Notes: generated by a model from the sequence alone, not told the origin. A DNA stretch of 64,000 bases from Prorocentrum cordatum (GCA_963575745.1 CAUYUJ010005780.1:424501-488500), one strand, 5' to 3'. Positions 20,486-31,560 are shown, counted from the stretch's first letter. Made by a program: numbers and translations.

Positions 20486-21720
20486 CTAGTCGAGGTCACG
20501 ATGCCACTCCCCAACCTTCCGCCATCCTGCCCACTCCAGTTGCATCAAGTCGATCAGCTGCTGACGGACGCACGGCCGATGCGGTGTTTCGTCACTGCAG
20601 TCCTGGAAGCCCATCGGGACCTTGGTAAACTGATGGCGCCCCCGAGCCGCGCCTACTGCATGCTCGTCGACCCGCCGCTGAAAACCCTTTCTGCCTCCTG
20701 GCCTCGCCCCCCATGGCCATGTCCAGGGCCGGCTCCTCAATGGCGCCGGACAGGACTGCCGGCAGAGATGCGCCCCGAAGCTGAGGAGGGCCCGCCTGGG
20801 AGAGATTGCACCATCGCCCAGCGCCGCGCTCTCGCGCAGCGTCGGCGCGGGGGCTCGATCGAGCGCGCGCCAAAAAGCATGTCCGAGTGAGCGGCCGGCA
20901 CGCCTTCGACGCAGAAAAACATGGCAGCTGCAAGTTGCCGAAGCCAAATCGCCTGCGCTAGCTTCGGGGCCGTTGGGGCCAATGCAGGCGCTCGTCGAGT
21001 AAACGAGGGGCTCTCTCTACCTCGACGTTTGCTGCCCCCCCCCCGACGCGCCGCGCGCGACGCAGAGTTCAACTTCAGTTTGTCTGATGAACGAGTCCCA
21101 GACCGTCGCGGGCCCATCTTGGACGCTTCGCCCTGGCCCCCAATAGCCCGAATCTCTCGAATCTGAACCTCAACCTGATCTCGCGCTCTCTCAGCCGCCC
21201 CGCGCGATCCTGCCGAAGACATTCCACGGGCCGAACGACTGGACAAAGCTCGGGCACAGGGCAATCCGCACTTGTGGCCTAGCACCAGCAGAGGACAGTC
21301 AACGCGCAACTGGCGCGACACAGCGAGAACATCAAGCGCGCGTCCACCGGCAGTGGACAGCCGCATCAAAATGCCGCATCGCAGCGCCGAAGTCATTCAA
21401 CGCGTCAGACTCGCGAGCGCCATCAGGTGCACAGCTGGGGTCTCCATCAATTATGTGCGACAACTGGAAGCCACGCAAGAGCTTCTCCACGTTCATAAAC
21501 AAATTTTCGCTGACAGAGCCCATGCCTTCGCCTGAAACCAAATGCACATCGGCAACATGAGCCCACGTTTGAGAAGCCCAGAATGGCACACGACTGTGAT
21601 TCGACCAGGCACCACCACTTTTCTGGACATAGTCTCGACACAATCCAAACTGTGGATACGCGTTGTCACCACGTGAGTTTTGATCAACGACAAGTCGTCG
21701 TGATCAATCTACGATGTCGT
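20486..21720 (-). pseudogene. LINE ORF2 N-terminal half, possible endonuclease and linker
   Basis: Minus-strand frames with protein-like composition succeed one another: RGDNAYPQFGLCRDYVQKSG and HVADVHLVSGEGMGSVSENL (about 21690-21500), RQLRVDCPLLVLGHKCG (near 21290), RARDQVEVQIREIRAI (near 21170), and QQLIDLMQLEWAGWRKVGEW (near 20540). By position this should be the endonuclease/exonuclease/phosphatase domain and the linker to the reverse transcriptase. The diagnostic G-D-F-N and S-D-H motifs were not found, so the endonuclease label is inferred from position. Confidence 0.4.
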
Positions 21721-22156
21721 TGAGAACCTGGAACAATAGCAGACGCTGGTGACGAGCGCGCATTTCAACTCGAACGATTGCACTCTCTGACGCCGCACAA
21801 CGGTGGCCCGCAAGGTGAGCCTCGCGAGCCAGCAACGCATAAGCATTCTCGATCACACTTCGGCCCAAGACGGCCAACAACTTGAATGCGCATTCGCGCT
21901 CGCACTCAAAATCGTCCAGTTGCTAAACGCACTTGGGCTTCTTGGCTATGGGTGCGCGAAGCTGCTGGAGGGAAGCAAAGCGGTCCGGATCACCATCGCA
22001 AGCAAACCCCATTCCAGTCTACGTGGCAGCTGAACCAGCACGCTTCGAACCAGCATCTGCCGAACCACGCTTGACCAGATCTACCCACTGACCATCAATA
22101 CCGTCGAGACTGCATTCCTCATCATCCCTACCAATCTCATCGCCACCCGAAACGAC

Positions 22157-22290
22157 AGGAGCCAAGGATTGCAAAACAACCCGAAGGATTGCAAACAAAC
22201 CCTGAGCATAGGATTGCAAAAAAAAACCCTGAGCATAGGGTTTTCTTGCAATCCTGTTTTTTTTTGTTTTGCAATCCTTCGTTGCAATGC
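22157..22290. repeat. AT-rich hairpin inside the LINE
   Basis: GGATTGCAAA words on the left (22176, 22189, 22211) are mirrored by TTTGCAATCC words on the right (22247, 22269), with ACCCTGAGCATAGGGTT in the middle as a near-palindrome. It stands out as A/T-run sequence in a GC-rich host element and so looks like a nested insertion. Confidence 0.7.
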
Positions 22291-22599
22291 TGCGTCGACA
22301 GGCGAAGCACCAGGCGCGACGGCACACGGCGCAGCAGCAGCTCCGCTTCTTCCTCCTGTCGCGGCAGGGGGCGGGCGCGGGGGCTGCAGGGGCAGGTGGC
22401 GGGCGCAGCGCCGCCGCCGACGGAGCCTTGAGCGGTGCCTCGAGCGCACCCAGGGCCCCCTTGCGGCGCCTGCCCCAACGCCTCGTCGAGCTGCGCGGCG
22501 GACTGGAGCGGTGCAGCGGGCGCTTGCATGTCCTGGCCACCTGTCCTTTCCAAACGACGAAACCTTGACGCGATGCTCATGATACGAAAGAGCGCTACG

Positions 22600-23117
22600 T
22601 CACGTGTACGTTTCTCCTTCTTTGCCAACAAAACCCTGGGCATCCACCAGCAGCTGCGCCTTGCGGTCAAGCTCCGACTGGGCACTTTTGAGCTGCTGCA
22701 TGGTGGCGAAGCTGTCGATGCCCTTCTTCTGGCGCCATCGTCGTCCCACGAGCTTGTCACGCGAAAATTGATCCAACACCATACTGGTGGCCGTGAGCTG
22801 AACATCGGACATGTCCAACCACGGCGCCTGCACCTCGGGGGTAAAGCGGACCACTGGCCCACTTCCCGTAAGCAGGCGAAGACACCCAAGGAGGAATAAC
22901 AGCACCAACATTCGGATTATGACCTTGACTACCTGTTTGGCAACACTTCGCGCGGAAACCCAAATTGAAGTAGCCACATGCTGCGCAATTCCACAAGTTG
23001 CTTGCCCTGACTGGCCACGAGCCGAACAACAGGCAAGAGAAATGAAATGTGTTCCACCAAGAGCCCACACAAAACTGTCTGGTCTGGCAGAAGAGGGATG
23101 CTGCTGTTGGGCGCCAT
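22600..23117 (-). pseudogene. LINE ORF1-like protein with RanBP2-type zinc finger
   Basis: From the ATG at 23115-23117 the frame reads MAPNSSIPLLPDQ. A frame change then leads to NLWNCAACGYFNLGFRAKC (22931-23003), which has the W-x-C-x2-C-x3-N-x6-C spacing of a RanBP2-type zinc finger. The final Cys of the usual C-x2-C pair reads as Thr, so the finger is damaged. Farther on, LDMSDVQLTATSMVLDQFSR and a charged helix QQLKSAQSELDRKAQLLVDA suggest a coiled segment. RNA-binding ORF1 proteins with this kind of finger are common in dinoflagellate LINEs. The start lies 25 bases downstream of the second SL relic. Confidence 0.55.
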
Positions 23118-23141
23118 CTCCCCCAAGCTAACAAGTCAAAT

Positions 23142-23182
23142 CCTGAGCCGAACGGTACGGACTTGAGCCAAAATGGCTGCGG
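23142..23182 (-). other. Two tandem spliced-leader relics
   Basis: On the minus strand 23182-23162 matches the DinoSL in 20 of 21 positions: CCGC where the leader has CCGT, then AGCCATTTTGGCTCAAG. After one T, 23160-23142 reads CCGTACCGTTCGGCTCAGG, a second leader copy with two missing bases and three substitutions. DinoSL is added to dinoflagellate mRNAs by trans-splicing. Copies in the genome mark mRNAs that were reverse-transcribed and reinserted. The outer copy is younger and the inner one older, as expected. Confidence 0.9.
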
Positions 23183-23470
23183 ATGTCTGCCTCCTCCTCC
23201 TCTTCCTCCTCCTCCTCTCGTTCTCCCACCTGCGGAGTCCTCTGGAAGCGGCCAGCGGCCCGGGCCCAACGCCATGGCGTACTCGCGCAAGTTGGGGCCC
23301 TGGCCCCTCGCCGGCTGCGCAGGCTTCAGCGGCAGGCCGCGTATCCAGACACGGGTGCAACCTGTCTGAAGTCAAGTCACAAAGAAGACTGATGGAACGA
23401 GTAATCAAGACGAAGCCCGGACAAGGACACAATTGGACAAGGATAAATCGGGATTCTCTGAGATCTGGCG
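23183..23470. other. 5' flank of the LINE insertion
   Basis: It contains a CTC/TCC-rich stretch (23189-23230) directly next to the SL relics and no gene signal. Confidence 0.35.
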
Positions 23471-23499
23471 GTTCTGGTGGATGTATCGGGCGCCACGGC

Positions 23500-23550
23500 C
23501 CTCAGAGCGTTCTGGAAAGCTCTGAGGGCGTTCTGGAAAGCTCTGAAACA
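23500..23550. repeat. Tandem repeat, unit about 24 bp, two copies
   Basis: GCGTTCTGGAAAGCTCTGAG occurs twice in tandem. Confidence 0.8.
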
Positions 23551-23569
23551 ATGTATCCCTTTCCTGGCC

Positions 23570-23705
23570 CCGCCCGGATCAAGGCGGCGCTTTTTGCGTG
23601 TTTCGTCTTGCTTGGGCGTCCTGGAGGCTTCTCGTCGCCAATGCTGGATGACCATAGGAGAGGTTCGGGAACCGATTTTGAGCGGATCTGAGCTGTGCGA
23701 CATAC
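23570..23705 (-). repeat. Dispersed repeat related to 30000-30130
   Basis: The reverse complement shares AATCGGT, CGAGAAGCCTCCAG and GCCCAAG words in the same order with 30000-30130 on the plus strand. Translated, both give an R-E-A-S-R-x-P-K peptide, which reflects nucleotide homology and does not show a gene. Confidence 0.45.
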
Positions 23706-25005
23706 AACAGTGTGGTGTCGGGAGGGGACGGCAACGCATAATAATGCATCCAGTACCGTACGTTCTGCACGCGCAAGGGGAGGATCGGCTCTCCTCATTG
23801 CTTCTAGGGCAATCATTCGGCAACTTCTCCTGAACCTGAACACCGTACGCTAGACTACGTTGGGGACTGTGGGAGGAGGGGGATCTGTGCACCAACATAC
23901 GGCTCGAAAGGATCGCGGACGCCATGATCACTCGCCGGCATCGCGCTGCACTGACGACGCCCCTCCTCCTCTTTCTCTTCATTGCCTTCCACCGTGCACT
24001 ACCTTTTCAGCTCAGGAGTGCAACTTGTGCAACCACCGCTACTCAACGAGAATAACGATGAGCCAACGGATGTGACAATGCCCTGGACCTGCAAAGAACA
24101 TGGAACACACTACGATCGACTTCATACACCTCGGGCTTTCTGCCGACGTTATCGGGTATTGAGGTCAGCGATAACGTCGTAAGCATAAGCAAGGTTACTC
24201 CTTGGGCACGTCAACACCATCGGTTGGACGCAAAATAGCGCTTCTTAAGACATACGTGCAAGCTACGGAATGTACACTTATGAGGGAAAACGCGATTATG
24301 ATGTATAATGCGAAGTAGAACAACCTACAAAAACACTTATCCATACAGACATACAACACGGGGGGAACGCGTGAGGAGCGTACACCTCTTGACCGTCGGC
24401 AAATCTGCAGGCGCTCCCAACACAGAGAAACATGCACGAGATGTGAGCCATTCTGGACCGATGGCGACACTGTAGGCGGGCTGGGTTGGCAAATCTTGTA
24501 AGCCGGCGAGCATTCGGAGGCGTCTGCTGGGGCCGCTGCGGAGGACTCGCTGGGACGAGGGCCTGGACGAGGAGCGGCCCATTCTCGACCGTGGGCTGGC
24601 ACGCGGCCAATCTGGGTCTGTCCTGGGGTCGCCCTCGGCTATCGCGAAAACGCATTCAGACATCCCCAAATGGTCCTCAGAACGTATGAACACCTGCGTG
24701 CGTTCGTCCGCCGAATCCCTTCAATACGACGCCGCCGGTGTAATGAAGGGCCGGCACAAGCTGCGTGCTATCGGCGGGGCTGAACGGGGCAAACACGCTC
24801 TGGGACAACACACGTCCTGAGGATCACCGAGAATCGTGAATGTCCACGTGGAGAACACGTACCAGGCAAAACCGGCCCTGGAAAGAAGTGGCGCTCGTCT
24901 GACTTGGACTTCGCCAGGGCCGCACGATCCCCAGTACCATGGGGGCGAGGAGCGGCCAGGCCAGGGCCAGTGCGTGTGGATGCCTGGCGTCCCCCGCGCC
25001 CGGGG
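23706..25005. other. Anonymous region without supportable gene
   Basis: Short ORFs on both strands have no motif. A stretch at 24240-24330 is AT-richer than its surroundings. Confidence 0.3.
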
Positions 25006-25125
25006 CCCCGAGGCGGTCTGCAGCCCCCCGTGCCCCTCCATCAGCTCCATCGCGAGGACGTCGTGCTCGTCGTACAGGGAGACGATGCCCCGGACGGCGG
25101 GGCACGGGCACGAGCAGAAGCGGGA
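25006..25125 (-). CDS. Possible protein kinase exon: N-lobe hinge segment
   Basis: The minus frame contains GIVSLYDEHDVLAMELMEGH. This resembles kinase subdomains IV-V, where I-V-x-L-Y-D is followed by a strand ending M-E-L and a G-G-x-L turn. Spacing between the two parts is about four residues shorter than usual. It lies on the same strand as, and about 14.6 kb upstream of, the HRD exon at 10281-10415. Both could belong to one kinase gene whose intron holds the LINE and the satellites. That link is inference. The exon ends are not defined. Confidence 0.35.
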
Positions 25126-25690
25126 CTGGCCTCCGGGAGAAGGCGCGGCGAGTGCCCTCCCCCCTCGTCTTCTGGAACGGGCCAACGTCCCGCAGCTTCG
25201 TCTCTACCAGTGGGGTGCAGTGACGGAATACAGTGCCAGAAAATCCGCCCGAGCGTGACGCAAGTCAGCGCCCGATGTGTACCGAATGCGCCAGAGTGCG
25301 ACCGAACCTCTGTGTTCGAAACCAACACGATTCGCAATTTCGGTCAGCATTTCGGTCACGTTACGTTTTCGGTTACACATGCGGGCACGTTTTCGGTCCC
25401 CGCATTTGTTTGGGCACGTGCCTTTTCGGCTAACAGGGGCTGGCCGCCATGATCAGCGGGGCTGCAGGAGACGCTGGACTCGAATGCCGCAACCACCGAC
25501 TTCGTGGGTGGGGGCAAGCGCGACTGAAGGCTCCAGGCATCAGCGCTGAGCGCGATGCGTGGCGTTTGCGCGTGCTGTCCCTACGCTTGGCGGCGAGGCA
25601 AGCTTGGCGCAAAGCTCACTCGGAATCGGTTGAAAGAAACCCTGGTTCGACTAAGCTTGCTATCCGTGCACAGCTTGATGAGACCTCAGG
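25126..25690. other. Anonymous spacer
   Basis: No gene signal. GTTTCGGT words recur at 25340-25430 (TTTCGGTCA, TTTTCGGTT, TTTTCGGTCC), a short degenerate tandem repeat. Confidence 0.35.
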
Positions 25691-26082
25691 GAAGCACCGA
25701 CTGAGCCCCGCGATGCTCCTGGCATAGCCTCGCGAGCTGGGCACGGGTCTTGTCGAAGGCAGCCAACGGGCCATCGGAGCCCACGGTCTTCAGCGCTTCG
25801 AAACCCGCGCCCCGTCGTGCCAGCGCCGGGTCGATAGCAGCAGCGGGGGCCCGTGGCACAGGGGCAGTGGCGCAGCCGCAGCCACAGCGAGAGAAGGGGC
25901 GAGAAGGGGCAGGGCTGGAATGCTCGAGGAAGAGAGGGTGAGAAAAAGAAGCTGAGGGAGAGGCACAGAGGGCTCCTCCTCCTCCTCCTCCCAGCGTCGG
26001 AGACGCGCAGCAAGTGAAGCGGGGAAGCGGAAGGGAGAGTGAAGAGGAGCATGGTGAGGAGAAGGCGGAGGGGTAACCGCAT
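25691..26082 (-). CDS. Hypothetical secreted protein, two exon-like blocks
   Basis: An ATG at 26080-26082 opens MRLPLRLLLTMLLFTLPSAS, a textbook signal peptide: basic start, Leu-rich core, small residues at the cut site. About 240 bases on, in another frame, DPALARRGAGFEALKTVG and DGPLAAFDKTRAQLARLCQE read like a helical protein, followed by a stop near 25715. An intron of roughly 150-200 bases between the blocks would join them, but its ends cannot be fixed by eye. The sequence between is Pro/Ser-rich and low in complexity. I recognise no family. Confidence 0.35.
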
Positions 26083-26640
26083 GCCGATGATAATAAAGGG
26101 ACCCCCCCCCTTCAGTGTTTAGAGTTGATTATCGTCGCCCTATACAAAATTCAAATTGGGCGGCGAGCGCTGAGGCCGAACTTCATTATCACCTCGAAAC
26201 GCTATGTTGAGATAGCAACATCAAGCGATGTTGATACAGCAACATCAAGCGAAGCGATCACACTTTTCAGGATGTGTCAAGCGAAACCAATAATTTTGGG
26301 AGGCAGACTCAAACGAAACGAGCACTGTTCTTATTGTTCTTCTACGTTCCTCTTCTTCTTTTATATTTCTATCTGTCCTCACGCTCGCCTGAACTTTTTT
26401 TATCCCTGGGGTTGATTATCCATGGAAAATGTTCATAAAGCGTTTGTAAATTAAAATTGATAGATTTGGAACTTTGGATTTTTCCTTTCTTCGTCCTCTT
26501 CTTATTATCCTCTTCTTCTTCTTTCTTATTATTCTTCTACTGTATTATTATTATTTTATAGTTCTCTCTGTCCCCACGCTCGCTTGAACTTCTTTATCTC
26601 TGGGGTTGATTATCCATGGAAATTGAGGCACATGAGCTAC
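26083..26640. repeat. AT-rich island with a direct duplication, offset about 195 bp
   Basis: The stretch with CACGCTCGCCTGAAC, CTGGGGTTGATTATCCATGG (about 26370-26435) recurs as CACGCTCGCTTGAAC, CTGGGGTTGATTATCCATGG (about 26566-26628). Between them are CTTCTT-rich runs and TTATTATT. The island is far AT-richer than the rest of the window. Confidence 0.75.
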
Positions 26641-27900
26641 CCTACACGAGCACTTACGAAAAACAATTTTCATGAGATAAGCCATTGTTGAGGATATTTC
26701 TATGAAAACTAAACGCCAAGGATGTCTCAAAACGTGCTCGGCTTGGTCTCCTCTTGATCATCTCTTACTTCGAGATTATGCTGAGGTCTGCTGGGCTACT
26801 TTTATGATCTCTCCCTGAACCCCGAACTTTATTATCCCCTAGTGTTTATTCTCACGGGCATGAGGTTATGGAGGTGAAAGAGGAACGTGGGGTCTGGCGC
26901 GAGAACTCCCGGGATCGAAGCTCTAACAGACAATGCAGATGCCAGACCGAATCCAAGAACACACACACACAGCCAAAACAAAACACTCCCACCACCAACG
27001 AAATATCCCGGTGCACCTGGGAACTCGTAGACTCTACCGGCCTCCGTCTGGCACCAATCCTTCGGTAAGGCAAGATAATGTCCTCCTCTTAGACACAGCA
27101 CAAAAAAATATGGTATATTGAGTGCGGAAAGATCCATCATACGAACGATGCAAGATGCATACTGACAGGATTAACGCATTCGGCGATGTGGTGAGGACGT
27201 GATCCAGCAGTATCACTAGAGGTACATCATCAGGGAACGGGTCATCGCACTTGCGTGGCACCTGGACCGACCACTCATAGACGATGCCTTCCTTACCAAC
27301 AACACACACACCGTAAGAATATGAGAACACGTATAGGCAAACGCACGACATATCCAATATCAACGGCGGCATGCACGGCAATAGAACAGCGGCCTCGAAG
27401 GGAGTCCACGTCGTAACCTTCTTCGCAACATACATTCAAGGAAGTGACATGACAGGATCGTCATCCTTTTCCCCTGTCTCCTCTGAGACAATCGTTGATG
27501 GAATCGTTGATGGAATCAAGTGTTACGTGGGGACGCTGGCAACGGCGACCACTAACATGTCGCACCTGAATGCCGGGCCGGAAGCAACAGCCTGCGCGTG
27601 ACCGAAGGCCATCACGGTCATGAGGAGTGGCCCCCCAGCCTACTGCCTTCCATCCATCGATTTGCACTGCACCTGTGCACAACATCTCTAAGACCGCATC
27701 TGATACTGGCACTATGCAGAGCACGGAACGTCAACAAGCACTACATGATATACCCCAACATTCCCAGGGGCGGAGACGAGTAAACCAAACCCACCCGCCC
27801 ACCAGCCCCGCTCGAATTGAAGAAACCTAAAGGGGCCGATACCGCTGCTCCCCGAAGCGAATCCAGCACTGGCGACGCGGGTCCAAAAATTAATAGGCGG
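26641..27900. other. Anonymous region without supportable gene
   Basis: Minus-strand peptides at 27034-27435 look more protein-like than average (for example KEGIVYEWSVQVPRK) but carry no motif. The word CTGAACCCCGAACTTTATT at 26816-26834 belongs to a small dispersed family seen also near 26168, 30690 and 31210. Confidence 0.3.
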
Positions 27901-27964
27901 AAACGAAGCAAGGGTCGCGAGAACGAGGAGTGAGCCCCCACCTCCCCCCGCATGAATATCGTGG

Positions 27965-28050
27965 ACGCCCTCCACGGGCGCCGACTTGTTCAGAAGCTTT
28001 GCCAATCTGCCCTCCACGGGCGCCGACTTGTTCGGAGGCTTTGCCATTGG
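27965..28050. repeat. Tandem repeat, unit about 54 bp, two copies
   Basis: CCTCCACGGGCGCCGACTTG followed by TTC and AAGCTTTGCC / GAGGCTTTGCC occurs twice in a row. Confidence 0.8.
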
Positions 28051-29690
28051 GGCCCGCGGCTACGCCCAACCCCAGGCCCCCATGGGCCGCCCCGCCTGGC
28101 CCACCCCAAGAAAATCCTGCGCGTTTGTGCCCGAACACAGGCCTGCTTGGCAATAAGAGGGCGTTGTAGGCCGCCGTGGACGCGGATTGTAAACGCTGAT
28201 CCAAAGGAGCCTCATGAACGGAAAAAGAGCACATATACATATTAACGCGATGGCGTTTGCTCGCCCCAGTCCAGCCCACATGCATACGTGTTGACAGGAC
28301 TCGCCCGAGCAGGTAACACCCACTCTGGACCTGCACAAAACTCGCCTTCGGCGGTGACGCAAGCGAGGCGGACAGTCGGCATGATTGGAATGCACACGCG
28401 CTAGGCGTGTACAAGCGACGTGGAAACGGCCATGCTGGTATGTCAGTCGTGCCAGCTCTATGCCTCAGTGCAGAATTACTTCCTCGCTAATTCTCATGAT
28501 CGTAGGCCTCCCCTGCTCCCTCCTCTGTTTACACTCTCCTTGACTTCCGAGTCACAAGCTCCAACCTAACACCGATTGCATGATGTGCAAGCCTGCGTGT
28601 CAAAGGCTGTCGAAGAGGTCCATACTTGGACTTATGCTCAACAACTGTGCGAAAGGAGAAGAGAAGGGGCCGTCTAGATTCCCTACCTGCAGCGCCTGGA
28701 CGCAGAGCAGGGGCACGCGCGGAGCACGAGTCTAAGTCCCCGCTGGGAAGCAAGCAGGGGCGGCGTCATGGGGGGGGGGGGCGCAGAGGCTAAGCTGCAA
28801 GCAAGACCTTCGCAGGCACCCTGCGCGAGCTCCTTGCAGACCATCTGCTCAAAGCGGACCTGGCTGCAGCTCACGACCAAGTGGCCAACACGACGGCAGG
28901 AGGGGCAGGGGCAAGGGGGAGGCGGAGACTGCCCCGTCTCAACGAAACTAGGAGATCTGTCGTGGCAAGGAGAGAGAAACCGTGACGAGACGGGATGGGG
29001 CAGAAGAGGAGCGTCTGATAAAGCAGCACACCGATCAACAGCCCACGTTTCAACTACACGATTCACGCATGGTTTCCAAACATGGACAGCACGTGTGCGC
29101 TCACATCACACCAGCCAGCAATAGCGTAGCGGCACCCAGATGGGCAGCACAGCGCCCATTCTCCATCGAACAAACTGCACGTAAGGACGAGCCAACGAGG
29201 AATAGGAATACAAATGCATACCAAAGAGAAAACACAATGAGGTGCTACGGGAACGAGCGGACGGGACGGGTGGGGGAGGGTGAGAGGAGAGGGTGTTGAC
29301 TCGAGCGTTGGTTAGACATGGATTATTTGGACTGGGTTGTTGAGCCACCGACTGGTAGCAATTGAACCATGGCGGAAGAAAAGGATGGGAAGCGAAAGGG
29401 CGAGAAGGGCTCGGAAAGAGCAGACATTGGCGGAACCACAACTTTGCCTCGGGAGCAAGTGTTCACGCATGCACGCGAAAGAGGAATCAGGGCAGGACGA
29501 ACGCGGATAATCAAGGTCTAGGGAGGAGGGAGATGAGGAGAGGGAACCAATAAAAGAAGCACAGAAGGAACAAGGGCAAGAGAGACAGAGGAAAAGGGGA
29601 GGAGACAATGTTTGGGAGCACAAAAGCAAGGAGGGGAGGATGAAGGGGGAAGCGGGAACGATGTCTAGGAGGGCGGCCACTGATGGATGA
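28051..29690. other. Anonymous region without supportable gene
   Basis: Short ORFs show no motif. Purine-rich sequence (GGAAG, GAGAGG) marks 29360-29680. A G run lies at 28768-28780. Confidence 0.3.
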
Positions 29691-29905
29691 TGGGTGGCTC
29701 CGCGAGACTCGCCCAACCCGCCGACCATTGAGTGTCGCGTACGGCGGCGTTCCGAGTCTGCGGGCTCGTAGCGGGCCTCTAGCGCAAGGTCGACATCATA
29801 AATGGTATCCTGATCATCGTCGACCGTGTGCTTTTCGTCTTCACACACATCCGCCTTGCTGCCACAACTCCTCTGCTGAGTGCCCTCACCCCAGAATACA
29901 CACAT
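29691..29905 (-). other. Unrecognised acidic exon-like segment
   Basis: The minus frame includes CGSKADVCEDEKHTVDDDQD and TIYDVDLALEARYEPADSE, an acidic stretch with a composition unlike the surrounding Arg/Pro-rich frames. No family is recognised. It may be an exon of an unknown gene. Confidence 0.25.
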
Positions 29906-30660
29906 TCAAGCATGTCCTTGGTTCTTTATCACCGTGCCTTGGTCTCGTTTTACCATGAGTGCTACCGTCGGAGGAGGGCCAATTCAGACAACGCCGTCTC
30001 CCCCGCCTGGCCCAACACTTTTCAGAATCGGTCCACGGATCCCTCCCGGGGTCTATCCTCACCCGTTTATCGATGCAGATCCAGCCGTGGAAACGAGAAG
30101 CCTCCAGAAGGCCCAAGAGGAACCAAAAACGCCAGGGAGGACCGCCGTTGTCTCGGCTGGCCCTCCTCCGTTGCTGTCCACCGCGACGAGCCTCCACCTT
30201 GAGTGCGACCCAATCCGACGGGTCCGCCTCGTTCACCTCGGGGAGAAGTAAGACTCGGACTCGGGGGGCTCGGGTTGGCCTGACGGGGCCGTCAGGAAAA
30301 TGACGGGACCCAATCTGACATTTGATGCGAGCTAAAACTGGAGAAATCCCAAGAGAACGAACCGTCAAAATCCAAGACGGGCTCGTCAACAAAAATCGGC
30401 ACATCCGAGTTCCAGCGAGCTCGAGCCTTACGCTTCCCCGATCACCGCAGCCAAGATGTCGCCGAACGACCCGCTGTTGAGCCGCGGGCCGCCACCGGCC
30501 CGTGGCGGCACTCCCGAGGCGCGGAGGCACAGGAGGTCCGAAGCCGCCCCACAGAAGGGCCTCACAACAAAGATCTGCAGCCCAACGGAGGAGGAAAAGG
30601 AAGACCCGGACCTCCAACGTATTGAAAGCTACAAGTCGGACATATTTACCCTATGCCCCT
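29906..30660. other. Anonymous region with a dispersed repeat
   Basis: 30000-30130 pairs with 23570-23705 as noted there. No gene is supportable. Confidence 0.3.
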
Positions 30661-30734
30661 GATAACCAACAAGGTGGGGATAATAAAATTCGGGGCTCAG
30701 TGGGGATAATAGCTGTTCCTCCTGGCACTCTTAT

Positions 30735-31050
30735 GCACGGTGATATGCTAGTATGGTATAACCATATCCTGCTCGATCTGGCGAAGCCTCCTTCGAGGGG
30801 TCGGAGGAGCATGAGACCTGAGAAATAGTATTGTACAGGCATGCCCTGCTCGCTCTGGTGGGGCCTCCTTGGAGGAATGAGGGGAGCACGCGATACCATG
30901 GTATAGCGATGCCCCGCTCGCTGTGAAGGCGTCTCCCAGGAGGGGCCGTAGGAGAACGGAACATGCGAAATAGTATGGTACAATGATCCCCTTCTTGCTC
31001 TGGCAGGGCCTCCCTGGAGGGGTTGGAGGAACACGAAACTTAGCCCTGCC
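30735..31050. repeat. Tandem repeat, unit about 70-79 bp, four copies
   Basis: CTGCTCGxTCTGGxxxGGCCTCC, GGAGGxxTxGGAGxACACG and ATAGTATGGTACA words recur in order. Copies begin near 30770, 30847, 30916 and 30995. Confidence 0.8.
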
Positions 31051-31560
31051 ACATGATTGTCAGTTTGGAAAGCTGAAATGGTGAGAGTCCCAAGCGCTCG
31101 TTAGGAAAGCTGAAATGGAACTCCACAGCCCTGCCACTCCATCGTCATAGTGCTGCTCATCAACGGAAGGGCATCGCAACTCCGATTCGCAGTCCCCGGC
31201 GATAATGAAATTCGGCCTCGCCACCCCTTTCCCCTGACGATGTCTGTCTTGGACCGGGACGATCAACTCTCAGGGATCAAAATGGGGGCACGCTTTCTTA
31301 TCCAGGGTGCTCGGTATTCCTTCCTTCTCGGCCTCCAGGGCCCTCGCCGGGTCAACGTGCAGCAAATTCGTTCGGCGTCGGCGCGCGTCCAAATTTTTGA
31401 CACCGCGTCGGTCGTTCAACCTTGAACCCCTTCTATGTTCAATTCTGTCGGGTCCACTGCTTCTGTGTCGCAGAATTGAACTTTGAACGCTTTCGTTGGC
31501 ATCGTTGGAGCGTTAACGCCGCGTGAACTATATAATGGTTTTGGAACATGCCAATCGGAC
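31051..31560. other. Anonymous region
   Basis: GGAAAGCTGAAATGG occurs twice (31067, 31106). The reverse complement of 31195-31220 matches the CCGAATTTCATTATC family. No gene is seen. Confidence 0.3.

Larger units (their letters stand above)
19400..23182 (-). mobile_element. LINE-type retrotransposon with spliced-leader relics at its 5' end
   Basis: Read on the minus strand, the element starts with two tandem DinoSL relics (23182-23142), then an ATG at 23117-23115 and an ORF1-like part with a zinc finger (near 23000) and a charged helix (near 22650). A GC-rich part with an AT hairpin follows, then a possible endonuclease region (about 21700-21080) and reverse transcriptase motifs (about 20300-19600). 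That order fits a full-length non-LTR element of about 3.8 kb. All parts are frameshifted. The 3' end, tail and target-site duplication were not resolved. The 5' SL shows that the inserted copy came from a trans-spliced mRNA. Confidence 0.7.

Noticed and set aside
27034-27435. Minus-strand peptides with a VAKK-like and a G-K-E-G-I-V-Y-like segment, considered as the kinase N-lobe
   Set aside because: Spacing and order do not fit a glycine loop followed by the catalytic Lys, and no splice sites could be placed.
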